From Clostridiales bacterium (lineage in GTDB: Bacteria; Bacillota; Dethiobacteria; Dethiobacterales; Dethiobacteraceae): a DNA stretch of 64,000 bases. Positions 9,209 through 17,581 of this stretch are shown here, piece by piece. The stretch is taken from assembly GCA_018335855.1 (NCBI GenBank), contig JAGXRM010000038.1:124001-188000 (forward strand). The letters run 5' to 3'. Position numbers and translations under genes: made by a program. The number at the start of each line of letters is the position of its first letter. Within the stretch, counting starts at the first letter, position 1. The notes under the pieces were generated by a model. That model ran no database searches. It was not told the DNA's origin and worked only from the letters and a program-made list of their open reading frames with translations.

Positions 9209-10966
9209 TTATACGTGGCTGTTTATACGGAGTAAAACGTAATCAATGATACCTGACAGAAGTGCATCAGCCGTTTTTTCGCGAAAATCATCGCCTGCAA
9301 GGAGATTTTCTTCTTTTCGGTTGGTAATAAATGCTACTTCAACCAGGATTGCCGGCATTGCCGTATATCTCAGTACATAAAACGATGCCGCCTTAACACC
9401 GCGATTACGCCTGCCCAGCATCTCTATTAACTTTTTCTGAACAAACCCGGCAAAGATTTGACCAGGGGTGCTGCCCGGGTAATGGTAAGTTTCCGTTCCA
9501 TGCGCTGCCGGATTTTCATGGCCGTTGGCATGAATACTGACAAAGACATTTGCCTTAGCCTGGTTTGCCGTCGCCACACGATTTTGTAAGGTAACAGTAC
9601 TATCATCTGCCCTCGTGAGAATTACTTCTGCACCGTGTTTGGACAATTTTTTTGCCAGGCGCAGTGAAATATCAAGCACAACATCCTTCTCTTTAACCCC
9701 GCTTGGCCCTACAGCACCGCTGCTGTTTCCACCGTGTCCCGGATCTACAGCAATGACCGTTCCCAAAAGCGGCAGTGGGTCGGTATCTTGCTCATCTGTC
9801 GCTTCAATGGGTTGAATTTCGGTATCACGGTAATAATGTGCCAGAATTTCCTGCCAGGACAATCCTTTTCGGGCATAGCCGTCAGCACCGTACTGACACA
9901 GGCCGACCCGGTGGCCATAACCTTTGCTGATAAACTCAATAGTCGGCAAACTCCAATCCAGCCATTGTGAAGGAAGATTGAGCGCCTGCCGCAAAGTAGC
10001 GCCGGAGATACTTTTGTCGGCAATGCGGACCTGCCGTAAAGTCCCTGCATCAGTTACATTTTCTTTTTGTAATAAAGGCGTTCCACCCATTATGGCAGCG
10101 TAAATTTCACCAAATGAAACTCCTGTTTTTTGCGAAAGTTCAACCGGGTTTATATGATATTTCCGTTCGTAATATGGAGAGTGCTTGTCGTGCATACAGG
10201 GGACAGAACGAAGGTAAGGAAGGTCATTTTCCCAAACGTTGACGGCACTTTCAGTCTTGCCTCCACAGGTAGAGTGAAAAACAGTATCTGCTCTTTTTCC
10301 CTGGTAAAACAATACGGACCAGGCCGTGGCTTTCACTGCTTCTTCTATATTATTCCGGTGGCGCGGGTAATCCCCGCCCCACAACTCCCGCTGTTTTTCC
10401 CGGGAGAGCCACCCCTGACAGTGTGCCGGGCTTGTGCAAATATCGGCGTCCGGGCTTCTGTTGCATCCCTGCCCGCCGAAGAGCAGCATTTTTCGTGCAG
10501 CATAACCCCGGGAGGCCACAGTCTGCGCACGCAGAGCTTCGGGATGGAATAGAGCCGGCATTTCAGCAGCCACGACCCCGGCAAGGTAATCTTCCATTTC
10601 CATGTTGAGTATTGTCTCATCATGAAAAACCTTAAGTAGTGTCCGGCTGAGACGCACTGTTACCCGAAAGGGGGTATATAAGCTTTGAATAGAATAAGGG
10701 TGAGACCTTTCAAGATCAAGAACAACACGGAGTATCCCTGGACGCGGCCGACCAAACCGTATACCGCTGATTAACCCGTCATCAAAGTTATTGCTGTCCG
10801 GAACAGAACCGGTTTCAGCGAAATCAATGACAACCCGCGGCGGGTTGTCAAGGATAAAATGTTCATATTGGACCGGGTTATTAAATAAGAAATCAAAACG
10901 ACTAAAGATTACACTTTTTTCCCTATCCGCCTCTTTTACGTATCTCCAGCTCAGAAAGTCGGACAT
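9209..10966 (-). CDS. SpoIID-type lytic transglycosylase fused to N-acetylmuramoyl-L-alanine amidase
   Basis: 585 residues in three parts. An AMIN-like beta domain spans about 15-115. A SpoIID/LytB domain follows at about 115-385, with the conserved VVAAEMP catalytic Glu (E135), HSTCGGKTES and GYGHRVGLCQYGA. An Amidase_3 domain covers about 400-585, with VIAVDPGHGG (H411), SIHANG and ILVEVAFITN. SpoIID cleaves glycan strands lacking stem peptides, and amidases make such strands, so the two activities complement each other. In Bacillus they are separate proteins (SpoIID and SpoIIP). No signal peptide or membrane anchor is visible, so it may act in mother-cell lysis or use an unseen start. AAAGGAGTG precedes the ATG; it lies 15 nt after yabG and is probably cotranscribed. 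Confidence 0.88.
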   Translation of the reverse strand: MSDFLSWRYVKEADREKSVIFSRFDFLFNNPVQYEHFILDNPPRVVIDFAETGSVPDSNNFDDGLISGIRFGRPRPGILRVVLDLERSHPYSIQSLYTPFRVTVRLSRTLLKVFHDETILNMEMEDYLAGVVAAEMPALFHPEALRAQTVASRGYAARKMLLFGGQGCNRSPDADICTSPAHCQGWLSREKQRELWGGDYPRHRNNIEEAVKATAWSVLFYQGKRADTVFHSTCGGKTESAVNVWENDLPYLRSVPCMHDKHSPYYERKYHINPVELSQKTGVSFGEIYAAIMGGTPLLQKENVTDAGTLRQVRIADKSISGATLRQALNLPSQWLDWSLPTIEFISKGYGHRVGLCQYGADGYARKGLSWQEILAHYYRDTEIQPIEATDEQDTDPLPLLGTVIAVDPGHGGNSSGAVGPSGVKEKDVVLDISLRLAKKLSKHGAEVILTRADDSTVTLQNRVATANQAKANVFVSIHANGHENPAAHGTETYHYPGSTPGQIFAGFVQKKLIEMLGRRNRGVKAASFYVLRYTAMPAILVEVAFITNRKEENLLAGDDFREKTADALLSGIIDYVLLRINSHV

Positions 10967-10981
10967 ATTACACTCCTTTGT

Positions 10982-11836
10982 TTAATACGGGGATTTTGGC
11001 AGGCCCAGCCGGAACTTACCCCGTGTTTCCAGCCCTCCGACCCCGTCAAGCCCCGTAATTGTATGTTTTATTACTTCATAAATGTTGACCGTCTCGATAA
11101 TGGGAGTAAAAGCAACTTTTTCCATAATAAAAACGGGGTCCAGTGCATGAATGAGAACGCGTTGAGGCGAACTGGCAAAGTTAGCTCCTGCATCCAAAAG
11201 TGCCTCATAATGAGACTGACACGCTCCCGCAAATATTACCAAGTCATCTTTTCCGGGCTCATATTGCCTTGCCTTTACCGTCGCATTTACAAAAAACTGT
11301 GAATTCCTATAGCTGTTTATATCCTGAAAGTTTTTCTTGTGTTTCAAATAAGCATCGTGACCGGTGAGGATAAGAATATCGGGATGATGTTCATGAAGCA
11401 AATTCCATATCGCATCCGGTTGATCCCGTTCCGGTACAAAAACACCCTGCGCCGTTAACCCCAGTGATTGATATACTTTTAAACACTCGTCGAGGTAGTC
11501 AGCATCTCCGTCAAGATGCAAGATTTTTCCGGGCATCTCAAAAAACTGTTCCGGTGCCATACCGCTTCGTCCACGCAGGTGTTCCCGCTCCATAATGCGG
11601 CGGCGGTAAATTTTTTTTATACATTCCTTTTGTGCATTTTTTGAATGAGAGTTGTACTGCTGCACCTCATCAGGTTGAGGGTGGATCAGATCACTGATTT
11701 CCGCGTCCGCCAAAAGCCGCATATCCAGACCTTTTAGCATTGCCGTTCCCTTTTTTTCATCAATGTAAGCGATTTTAAACAATATATCCATGCCGTATGA
11801 CTTGCGTCCAACAATATCTCCCACACTAAACTTCAA
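10982..11836 (-). CDS. yabG: Sporulation-specific protease YabG
   Basis: Cysteine-type protease that processes coat proteins (SpoIVA, SafA in Bacillus) in the mother cell. The longest frame extends upstream, but homologues begin at the motif KFSVGDIVGRKSYGMDILF. A TTG at 11836 precedes exactly that motif and has AAAGGGGGA seven bases upstream, giving 284 residues against 290 in Bacillus. The central HLDGDADYLDECL, ILTGHDAYLK and VIFAGACQSHYEALLDAGANFASSP stretches are typical. The spore genes downstream on the same strand agree with expression late in sporulation. Confidence 0.92.
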   Translation of the reverse strand: MKFSVGDIVGRKSYGMDILFKIAYIDEKKGTAMLKGLDMRLLADAEISDLIHPQPDEVQQYNSHSKNAQKECIKKIYRRRIMEREHLRGRSGMAPEQFFEMPGKILHLDGDADYLDECLKVYQSLGLTAQGVFVPERDQPDAIWNLLHEHHPDILILTGHDAYLKHKKNFQDINSYRNSQFFVNATVKARQYEPGKDDLVIFAGACQSHYEALLDAGANFASSPQRVLIHALDPVFIMEKVAFTPIIETVNIYEVIKHTITGLDGVGGLETRGKFRLGLPKSPY

Positions 11837-11976
11837 TGAACAATCCCCCTTTAAAGCTCGTCGCTGCATCACACGTATTCCCTCACAGTATATGTATATG
11901 TAGGGATAAAACAATTTGTGCTTGCCAAGAGAAGTTTTTGGAGTTTGATAATATACTGTAGCAGGAGGGGTAGTCA

Positions 11977-12786
11977 ATGTTTGCTGCTGTTGTTCCTGTT
12001 CATAACGAAGAAGCCCGTGTCGGCAGTCTGTTGCGGCGGCTGCAAAATATAGAAGAAATTTCAAAAACGTATGTCATCCTTAACGGATCCAACCGCTCTA
12101 CAGTAGAGGAGGTTGAATCCGTCTACCGCCGTAATAAGCAAAAAATAACACTGGTTTCCTTTAAGGATCCTTTGGGAATTGATGTGCCCCGGGCTGTGGG
12201 GGCCCAGCTGGTATATACCTTCAGTATGTGCCATGCAATTTTTATTGACGGAGACCTTGTTGGTGAAATCACCAAAGACTTAAGAGGTTTAATTGCCACA
12301 GCCCGCTTAAACAAGTTGGACCTTGCTTTAACAGACTGCTACCCGGAGAAAAAAGCATTGGAAGCAGTCAGTGAACCCATGCATTTCTTTCGACGGCTGC
12401 TCAATCAGGAGTTGGGCCTGCAATCCCGGTTAGGTATCGCCACACCGTCTCACGGCCCGCATATCGTATCCCGGCGGCTTCTTCCGCTGGTCCCGTGGGA
12501 TGACTATGCTGTACCACCCATGCTTTTGGCGCATGCCAAGTGTAATAATCTGAATATTGGGATTGCCGGTGTTATCCCCCATGGCCTGTTGGGCTCATCC
12601 ATAAAGAACCAGACCCATAGCCAGCTTATTATTGATACTATTGCGGGTGACTGCCTTGAAGCCCTTTCTGTGTTACATCATCAACCAAGGAACAGGAGCT
12701 TTGAAGGTAAAACGTATCTGGGATACCACAAGCAACGGCGTTTCGATTTATTGCAACAATTTTTAGGAGGACGACTCATGAACTAA
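11977..12786 (+). CDS. Glycosyltransferase family 2-like protein
   Basis: 269 residues, divergent from yabG. The N-terminus FAAVVPVHNEEARVGSLLRRL is the nucleotide-binding start of GT-A/GT2 enzymes, and FIDGDLVGE provides the DxD-type metal site. The later part (SRLGIATPSHGPHIVSRR, VPWDDYAVPPMLLAHA) resembles acceptor-side segments of GT2 enzymes. No membrane helix is present. Similar short GT2 proteins occur in spore formers, but the acceptor is unknown. GCAGGAGGGG stands just upstream of the ATG. Adjacent spore genes hint at a spore-surface glycan, which is inference only. Confidence 0.75.
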   Translation: MFAAVVPVHNEEARVGSLLRRLQNIEEISKTYVILNGSNRSTVEEVESVYRRNKQKITLVSFKDPLGIDVPRAVGAQLVYTFSMCHAIFIDGDLVGEITKDLRGLIATARLNKLDLALTDCYPEKKALEAVSEPMHFFRRLLNQELGLQSRLGIATPSHGPHIVSRRLLPLVPWDDYAVPPMLLAHAKCNNLNIGIAGVIPHGLLGSSIKNQTHSQLIIDTIAGDCLEALSVLHHQPRNRSFEGKTYLGYHKQRRFDLLQQFLGGRLMN

Positions 12787-12824
12787 AAAAGACGCTTCAT
12801 CACATTTCAGATGAAGCGTCTTTT
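12787..12824. terminator. Bidirectional terminator after the glycosyltransferase gene
   Basis: Stem AAAAGACGCTTCATC / GATGAAGCGTCTTTT immediately after the stop codon. Confidence 0.85.
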
Positions 12825-12840
12825 GCATACTTTACCCACC

Positions 12841-12860
12841 AAAAAAACGCCTTTCGGCGT
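12841..12860 (-). terminator. Terminator of the YkuK-family gene
   Basis: Short stem AACGCC-TTTC-GGCGTT followed by a T-run on the minus strand. Confidence 0.6.
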
Positions 12861-12919
12861 TGGCAGTACATCTTTATTCTGACAGGTTCAGGACAAGCTT
12901 ATCTGCAGAAAAGTGCCGC

Positions 12920-13396
12920 TTATTTTGTATACTTATCGGCTACTGTACTGGCCCCATACGATTCAGGCTTAATGCACGCATGAAACCCGCTGCCAATTAC
13001 CATACCGACCACTTCCCGGATTAATTCCCTGGTATCCCCTTTTTCACCCACATCCAAATGAACCTCCATGTTCAGGCATGAATGGCCGTTTTCCGCTAGT
13101 TTTGCGGTGACCAGCGTGGCGACTTCAAGGCTGAGGAATGTCTCATAGTAGATGCGTTGTCTCAAACTTTCCATATAGCGATGCTTCTGTCGTCTGAAAA
13201 AATACCTGGCACCTTTGCCAACACGGTGGATAATAATTGCAGTAACAAAGCAGACATCCTGCCGATAATGGGCATGGGAATCCGTCCCGATAATCAGCTT
13301 ATATTGCTCCTTTGGCTTATCATCAATATAGGCGATAATATCAGCAAACGCTTCATCCAATGATAAGCTTCCGCGTGAAGGGCTCGTAAAGTTCAT
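12920..13396 (-). CDS. RNase H-like YkuK (DUF458) family protein
   Basis: 158 residues with the YkuK/DUF458 signature: KLIIGTDSHAHYRQDVCFVTAIIIHR near the N-terminus, the FFRRQKHRYMESLRQRIYYET segment, and EVHLDVGEKGDTRELIREVVGMVIGSGF. The acidic residues fit an RNase H-like fold. The family is widespread in spore formers, with no established physiological role. AAAGGTG precedes the ATG. The gene follows rsmA on the same strand after a 32-nt gap and may be cotranscribed. Confidence 0.85.
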   Translation of the reverse strand: MNFTSPSRGSLSLDEAFADIIAYIDDKPKEQYKLIIGTDSHAHYRQDVCFVTAIIIHRVGKGARYFFRRQKHRYMESLRQRIYYETFLSLEVATLVTAKLAENGHSCLNMEVHLDVGEKGDTRELIREVVGMVIGSGFHACIKPESYGASTVADKYTK

Positions 13397-13428
13397 TGTT
13401 TATCGGCACCTTTCAAAATCTTTACACG

Positions 13429-14286
13429 CTATACTGCTGTTTTATTATAAAGCAAGCGAGATAAATTTGCAAATTCCGCCACGCTAAGCGTTTCACCCCG
13501 TCGAGCTAAGTCGAGGTCGGCTTCGGCTCCTAGTTCAGTTAATTCTCCCTTTGAAAGTGGAAAAACAGCATGTAACGTGTTCAATGCCATTTTACGCCTT
13601 TGAGAAAATACTGCTTCAACTACACGAAAAAAAACAGCTTCATCTCCCACATCATACTGTGTTGCTGCGTCGGGCCGCAGGCGGACCACCGCAGATGAAA
13701 TCTCAGGTCGTGGGAAAAAAACCGTCCGGGGAACGGTAAAGAGCAATTCTGTTTTTGCCGCAAACTGGCACACTACCGAAAGAGTTCCATACTCTTTGCT
13801 GCCAGGTTTGGCGACGATGCGCTGCGCCACTTCTTTCTGCAACATACAGACCATTACCGGAAATTGCTGTCTGTGTTGCTTAAGCCATCGATAGAATAAG
13901 GGAGTCGCAACATTATACGGCATATTAGCCACCAGCTTGACCGGCTTATCGCCAAGCAGGCCCGGATAATCCACATCCATGGCATCCTGGCGGATAATTG
14001 TAATATTATCATATTCAGCCAGGGTTTCTTTTAGCACCGGAATTAGCCGCTCGTCAATTTCCAGAGCGGTAACCCTGTCGGCCCGCAGAGCCAGTTCCCG
14101 TGTCAGCGCCCCAATCCCGGGACCGATTTCCAGCACATGGTCACCGCACTCAATTTCTGCCGCAGAAACTATTTTAATCAAAATATTTTCATCGACTAAA
14201 AAATTCTGGCCCCATTTTTTTCGTAATCGAATACCATGGCTGCTCAGCAACTGGGTTACAAAACCCGGATTCGTCAGCTTACTCAC
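13429..14286 (-). CDS. rsmA: 16S rRNA (adenine1518-N6/adenine1519-N6)-dimethyltransferase RsmA (KsgA)
   Basis: Dimethylates the two adjacent adenosines in the 3'-terminal loop of 16S rRNA, using S-adenosylmethionine, during 30S maturation. 285 residues, normal for the family. KKWGQNFLVDENIL, the SAM motif VLEIGPGIGALT and the catalytic NMPYNVATPL are all present, followed by the C-terminal helical domain (FSQRRKMALNTL). GTG start at 14286 with GGGGGAA upstream. In Bacillus rnmV lies between yabE and this gene; here only 25 nt separate them. Confidence 0.96.
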   Translation of the reverse strand: MSKLTNPGFVTQLLSSHGIRLRKKWGQNFLVDENILIKIVSAAEIECGDHVLEIGPGIGALTRELALRADRVTALEIDERLIPVLKETLAEYDNITIIRQDAMDVDYPGLLGDKPVKLVANMPYNVATPLFYRWLKQHRQQFPVMVCMLQKEVAQRIVAKPGSKEYGTLSVVCQFAAKTELLFTVPRTVFFPRPEISSAVVRLRPDAATQYDVGDEAVFFRVVEAVFSQRRKMALNTLHAVFPLSKGELTELGAEADLDLARRGETLSVAEFANLSRLLYNKTAV

Positions 14287-14311
14287 AGTTTCCCCCTATT
14301 CTTTCAAAATC

Positions 14312-15388
14312 CTATAATTCTTGTGGTAGCAAGTATACACGAAGTCGTTTACGTCCGAATTTCCAGGCCGTGCTGTGATCAGCAATCAGCAGATCAATTC
14401 GATTTCCTTTTATGGCACCGCCCACATCAGCGGCAACAGCAAACCCGTAGCCGTCTATGTATAAACGGCTGCCGAGGGGGATAACTCTCGGATCTACCGC
14501 CACGATATGTGGATTTCCCTCTTGCCCGTTCCCTGCAGTTGCACGTATACCTGTGGCGGTAATTCCATCATTAAAATGGCCGGTACATTTACTTCTGCCG
14601 TACTCGTCTATAGGACACCCGCTTTCTGCGGTACCAGGGCAATATGCTGTAGCAGTCACATGAATTACTTGATTAAACTGAAATGATCGCCCGGCCCGGG
14701 AAAGCAGGGTGTTACCCCCATGCTCAACTACCCGGTCCTGTTTTACGCGAATGATCTCCGATTGGACCAGATGTAAATCAACTTCCTCACCATTCTCCAT
14801 TGTTACTTCCACAGTGTCTTCCCGTAACCCGGTTACCCCGCGCTGCAACACCCGACTCTCACCGCGATCCATGCTTTCATTAGTTCGCCGGATTTCACGG
14901 AAAGGAATTTCACTGCGCTGCGTTATTAAATGCTTACTAACACGAATTACTTCCACTGTATCACCCGATTGTAGCTTTTCATCAGCTCCAGGTTGTATCC
15001 GGTCCAGTTCTCCCAGTGTAACCCCCAGGGACTGCAGAGCCTGACCGGCAGTAGTTTCTGCCGCCCACAGCACAAAATCATTACCATCCGCGGCTACAGT
15101 AATGGGGAAAGCTGCCCTGTATTTAATCTCCATACCATCGTACGTTCTCTCCTCCGGTTGATGGGAGAGCATATCATACTTACCTGGCTCAATACCGGCC
15201 TCACTAAGAACTCCGGCCACATTGTGGCTGTATGTGTACACTACACGACTGTGCCCGTCTGCTAACAACCTGACTTCTTTCCGGGATAAATGTACAGAAA
15301 ACAATACTAACATACCTGCTGTTATCAGGAATAAAACAGGTATCCAAGTAGCGGCTTCAAACCGATCACTCCTGGTAATTTTATCCAT
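14312..15388 (-). CDS. yabE: YabE-like wall protein: DUF348 + G5 + 3D domain
   Basis: Cell-wall-active protein related to YabE and resuscitation-promoting factors. A membrane anchor or signal (VLFLITAGMLVLFSV) is followed by DUF348 modules (about 35-150), a G5 domain (about 155-235) and a C-terminal 3D domain (about 240-350). The 3D region has TATAYCPG, HIVAVDPRVIPLGSRLYIDGYG and VAADVGGAIKGNRIDLL, the acidic triad of this MltA-like barrel. A Cys-containing insertion follows TATAYCPG. It probably cleaves or binds peptidoglycan. Position between tatD and rsmA matches Bacillus yabE. GGAGGAAG precedes the ATG. Confidence 0.88.
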   Translation of the reverse strand: MDKITRSDRFEAATWIPVLFLITAGMLVLFSVHLSRKEVRLLADGHSRVVYTYSHNVAGVLSEAGIEPGKYDMLSHQPEERTYDGMEIKYRAAFPITVAADGNDFVLWAAETTAGQALQSLGVTLGELDRIQPGADEKLQSGDTVEVIRVSKHLITQRSEIPFREIRRTNESMDRGESRVLQRGVTGLREDTVEVTMENGEEVDLHLVQSEIIRVKQDRVVEHGGNTLLSRAGRSFQFNQVIHVTATAYCPGTAESGCPIDEYGRSKCTGHFNDGITATGIRATAGNGQEGNPHIVAVDPRVIPLGSRLYIDGYGFAVAADVGGAIKGNRIDLLIADHSTAWKFGRKRLRVYLLPQEL

Positions 15389-15413
15389 AATTCTTCCTCC
15401 TTACAGCCTTTCT

Positions 15414-15443
15414 ATTTTACCCAATTTGGCAAAGATTTGTCAA
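15414..15443 (-). promoter_or_regulatory. Sigma-A promoter for the yabE-like gene
   Basis: TTGACA, 18-nt spacer, TAAAAT on the minus strand, 25 nt upstream of the start codon. It places the 86-bp repeat upstream of transcription initiation. Confidence 0.75.
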
Positions 15444-15528
15444 GAAATTCCGCTTCACTGTACCGGGCATCCCCGCAGATAGTATTTCCATTATTTTCTG
15501 CCCTATACGGCAGTAAAATTTTTGACAA

Positions 15529-15613
15529 CAAGAAATGCGCGCTTATTCAGTTCCCTCAGCGTGCGCTTTTCAGTACTGTATACCGCTGCCGATTTGCAAA
15601 TGCAAACCGTTAT
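15529..15613. repeat. 86-bp intergenic repeat, copy 1
   Basis: About 85 bp, matching 49898-49983 with only about five differences. Both share CTTATTCAGTTCCCTCAGCG, then CAGTACTGTATACCGCTGCC, then a hairpin around TTTGCAAATGCAAA. In both places the repeat sits just past a minus-strand terminator and upstream of the next minus-strand gene. No open frame explains the conservation. Confidence 0.8.
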
Positions 15614-15626
15614 AATTTTCTGCAGT

Positions 15627-15651
15627 AAAAAAAAAGCACCCTGCAGGTGCT
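15627..15651 (-). terminator. Terminator of the RlpA-domain gene
   Basis: AGCACC-CTGCA-GGTGCT stem with nine T following on the minus strand. Confidence 0.8.
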
Positions 15652-15680
15652 AGCGTTTGCTGATAACCTCTCAGGCGACT

Positions 15681-16712
15681 TTATTTCAACACTTCAACCG
15701 TAACCTTGCCAACCCCGGCAGAGCGCAGGCCAATAGCTTCGGCAGCGGCCATGGATAAATCTATGATGCGATTTTTACCAAACGGCCCACGGTCGTTAAT
15801 CCGAACATCTACGCTTTTACCGGTTTTCAAATATGTGACACGGACGCGGGTGCCAAAAGCCAGGGTGGGATGGGCCGCTGTATAATCATTTTTGTTAAAA
15901 ACCTCACCACTGGCCGTTTTCGCACCATGTAAACCGTCTCCATTGCCGTACCAGGAAGCAATCCCTTCAATAATATTAGTCACTACGCCACCCCCCCGCG
16001 CACTGGCGGTTACAATAGGCTCAGGATCGGCAGTGCCGATTAGAACTACGCTGTTTGTCGGTTCATTCAATTGCTTCTCTTCAATTAACTGTCGACTTTC
16101 TTCGTTCCCGTCGGCTAATACAATCTCGTATGTCTTAAGCAGTGTGCCTACTTTTCCCTGGACGGTTACCTTCTTTTTTCCCCGGGGTATGGTTGGATCA
16201 TTTTTTTGTTCTGTCTTAAAAGGGATTGAAACTTCCTCACTGATTAGCGAAGTACTGACCCGGGTAATAAGAATATCGCTACCGTGGCTCAGTGTGGCCT
16301 GTAAGCTTGGCTCCACCCTGTCTTCAAGGGCAACTGTCACAGCCAGTTCATTCAGCAATTCTGACGTGCTCTCTGCGGTTGTATAAACTAGTGCTGTCTG
16401 CCCGTCAACATGGAGAAAGACGGGAAACGCTTTGCGCAAACTGATAATCATCCCTTTTTCAATCCGCTCATCGGCGCTCGGTGAGAGTTTGTCACGCCCT
16501 CGTACATATATTCCGATTTCGTCCAACAATTGACCAACTGTTTTTGCTTCGGTCATAATGATTTGCGACTCATAATCTACAATAAGAGTGACCTCTTTTG
16601 CTGTCGCCTGCCGATAGACAAAGATGGAAACCAGTAGCAACATGCTTAATAAAATGCTTTTAACGGCGTACTGTTTTACGGAGAACTTTTCGTTTAAGCC
16701 TGGAATGGCCAT
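15681..16712 (-). CDS. DUF348/G5 protein with RlpA-like double-psi beta-barrel
   Basis: Exported wall protein, about 343 residues. A signal/membrane segment (SILLSMLLLVSIFVYR) is followed by two DUF348 modules, a G5 domain (about 180-235) and a C-terminal RlpA-like barrel (GIASWYGNGDGLHGAKTASGE, HPTLAFGTRVRVT, VRINDRGPFGKNRIIDLS). RlpA barrels bind or cleave peptidoglycan. The architecture parallels the neighbouring YabE-like gene with a different catalytic end. An ATG at 16721 abuts the GAGGGG ribosome-binding site, so the ATG at 16712 is preferred. Confidence 0.87.
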   Translation of the reverse strand: MAIPGLNEKFSVKQYAVKSILLSMLLLVSIFVYRQATAKEVTLIVDYESQIIMTEAKTVGQLLDEIGIYVRGRDKLSPSADERIEKGMIISLRKAFPVFLHVDGQTALVYTTAESTSELLNELAVTVALEDRVEPSLQATLSHGSDILITRVSTSLISEEVSIPFKTEQKNDPTIPRGKKKVTVQGKVGTLLKTYEIVLADGNEESRQLIEEKQLNEPTNSVVLIGTADPEPIVTASARGGGVVTNIIEGIASWYGNGDGLHGAKTASGEVFNKNDYTAAHPTLAFGTRVRVTYLKTGKSVDVRINDRGPFGKNRIIDLSMAAAEAIGLRSAGVGKVTVEVLK

Positions 16713-16807
16713 AGGCCACATCCCCTCTTTTTTCTTCTTCTCTCTAAGTTTTGAGCTTTAAATATATCTATGAAAAGAACGTCTGAATATGCGGAATTAT
16801 TTTCCCG

Positions 16808-17581
16808 TTATGTAAGCGAGAACAACCTTCTGGCGTTTTCACTGGTTTTTTCAGCAAAATCCTTTATACTTTCACCGCGTAATTTTGAGACATAGTCAGC
16901 AATTGCCGTCACATACGCAGGTTCATTTCGTTTCCCACGATATGGCACCGGTGCCAGGTAGGGTGAATCTGTCTCTATCAGCAATCTCTCCGTTGGAATC
17001 TCTGTTGCGACTGCCTGTAAGTCCGCGGCGTTTTTAAACGTCACCGGACCTGCCAGAGATATATAAAAACCCAGGTCCAGACACTTGCGAACAAATGAGA
17101 TATTACCGGAAAAACAGTGAAACACCCCTCCGGCCTCCCATGCCTGCTCGTCTAGTAAAATGTTGAGCACTTCTTCATGGGCATCCCTGTCATGGATAAT
17201 GACAGGCAAACCCAGTTCTTTTGCCAGACGGATTTGTTCACGGAAGACTGTTTCCTGTGCCTGGGCAGAGGAGTGGTTGTAATAGTAGTCAAGGCCGATT
17301 TCGCCAATAGCCACAACTTTCTTTTCTGCAGCCATGGAGCGGACTTTGTCCTTCCATCCCAGTCCGACCCGACCGGCATCGTGCGGGTGAACACCTACTG
17401 CAGCAAATACAGATGTATATTTTTGTGCCAAGTCAACAGCCGCCAGGGATGACTCCAAATCAAAACCAACGTTAATAATTGTGCTGACTCCAGCCTGTGC
17501 AGCCCGTCCAATCACTTCCGACAAATCCTTGCCAAAGCGACCGTCGTTTAAATGGGCATGGGTATCAATCAATTCAACCAT
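16808..17581 (-). CDS. tatD: TatD family metal-dependent hydrolase/DNase
   Basis: 257 residues, TIM-barrel metallohydrolase. ELIDTHAHLND gives the HxH metal site. AAVGVHPHDA, VAIGEIGLDYYYNHSSAQAQE, FRCF-like VFHCFSGN and LLIETDSPYLAP are the later signatures. Homologues act as 3'-5' DNases or in quality control. It overlaps the metG stop (TAATG), so translation is probably coupled. The metG-tatD-yabE order is conserved in Bacillus. Confidence 0.94.
   Translation of the reverse strand: MVELIDTHAHLNDGRFGKDLSEVIGRAAQAGVSTIINVGFDLESSLAAVDLAQKYTSVFAAVGVHPHDAGRVGLGWKDKVRSMAAEKKVVAIGEIGLDYYYNHSSAQAQETVFREQIRLAKELGLPVIIHDRDAHEEVLNILLDEQAWEAGGVFHCFSGNISFVRKCLDLGFYISLAGPVTFKNAADLQAVATEIPTERLLIETDSPYLAPVPYRGKRNEPAYVTAIADYVSKLRGESIKDFAEKTSENARRLFSLT

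Noticed and set aside
15389-15680. c-di-AMP (ydaO-type) riboswitch upstream of the yabE-like gene, as in other Clostridia
   Set aside because: None of the conserved ydaO core could be found, and the promoter lies only about 25 nt before the gene.
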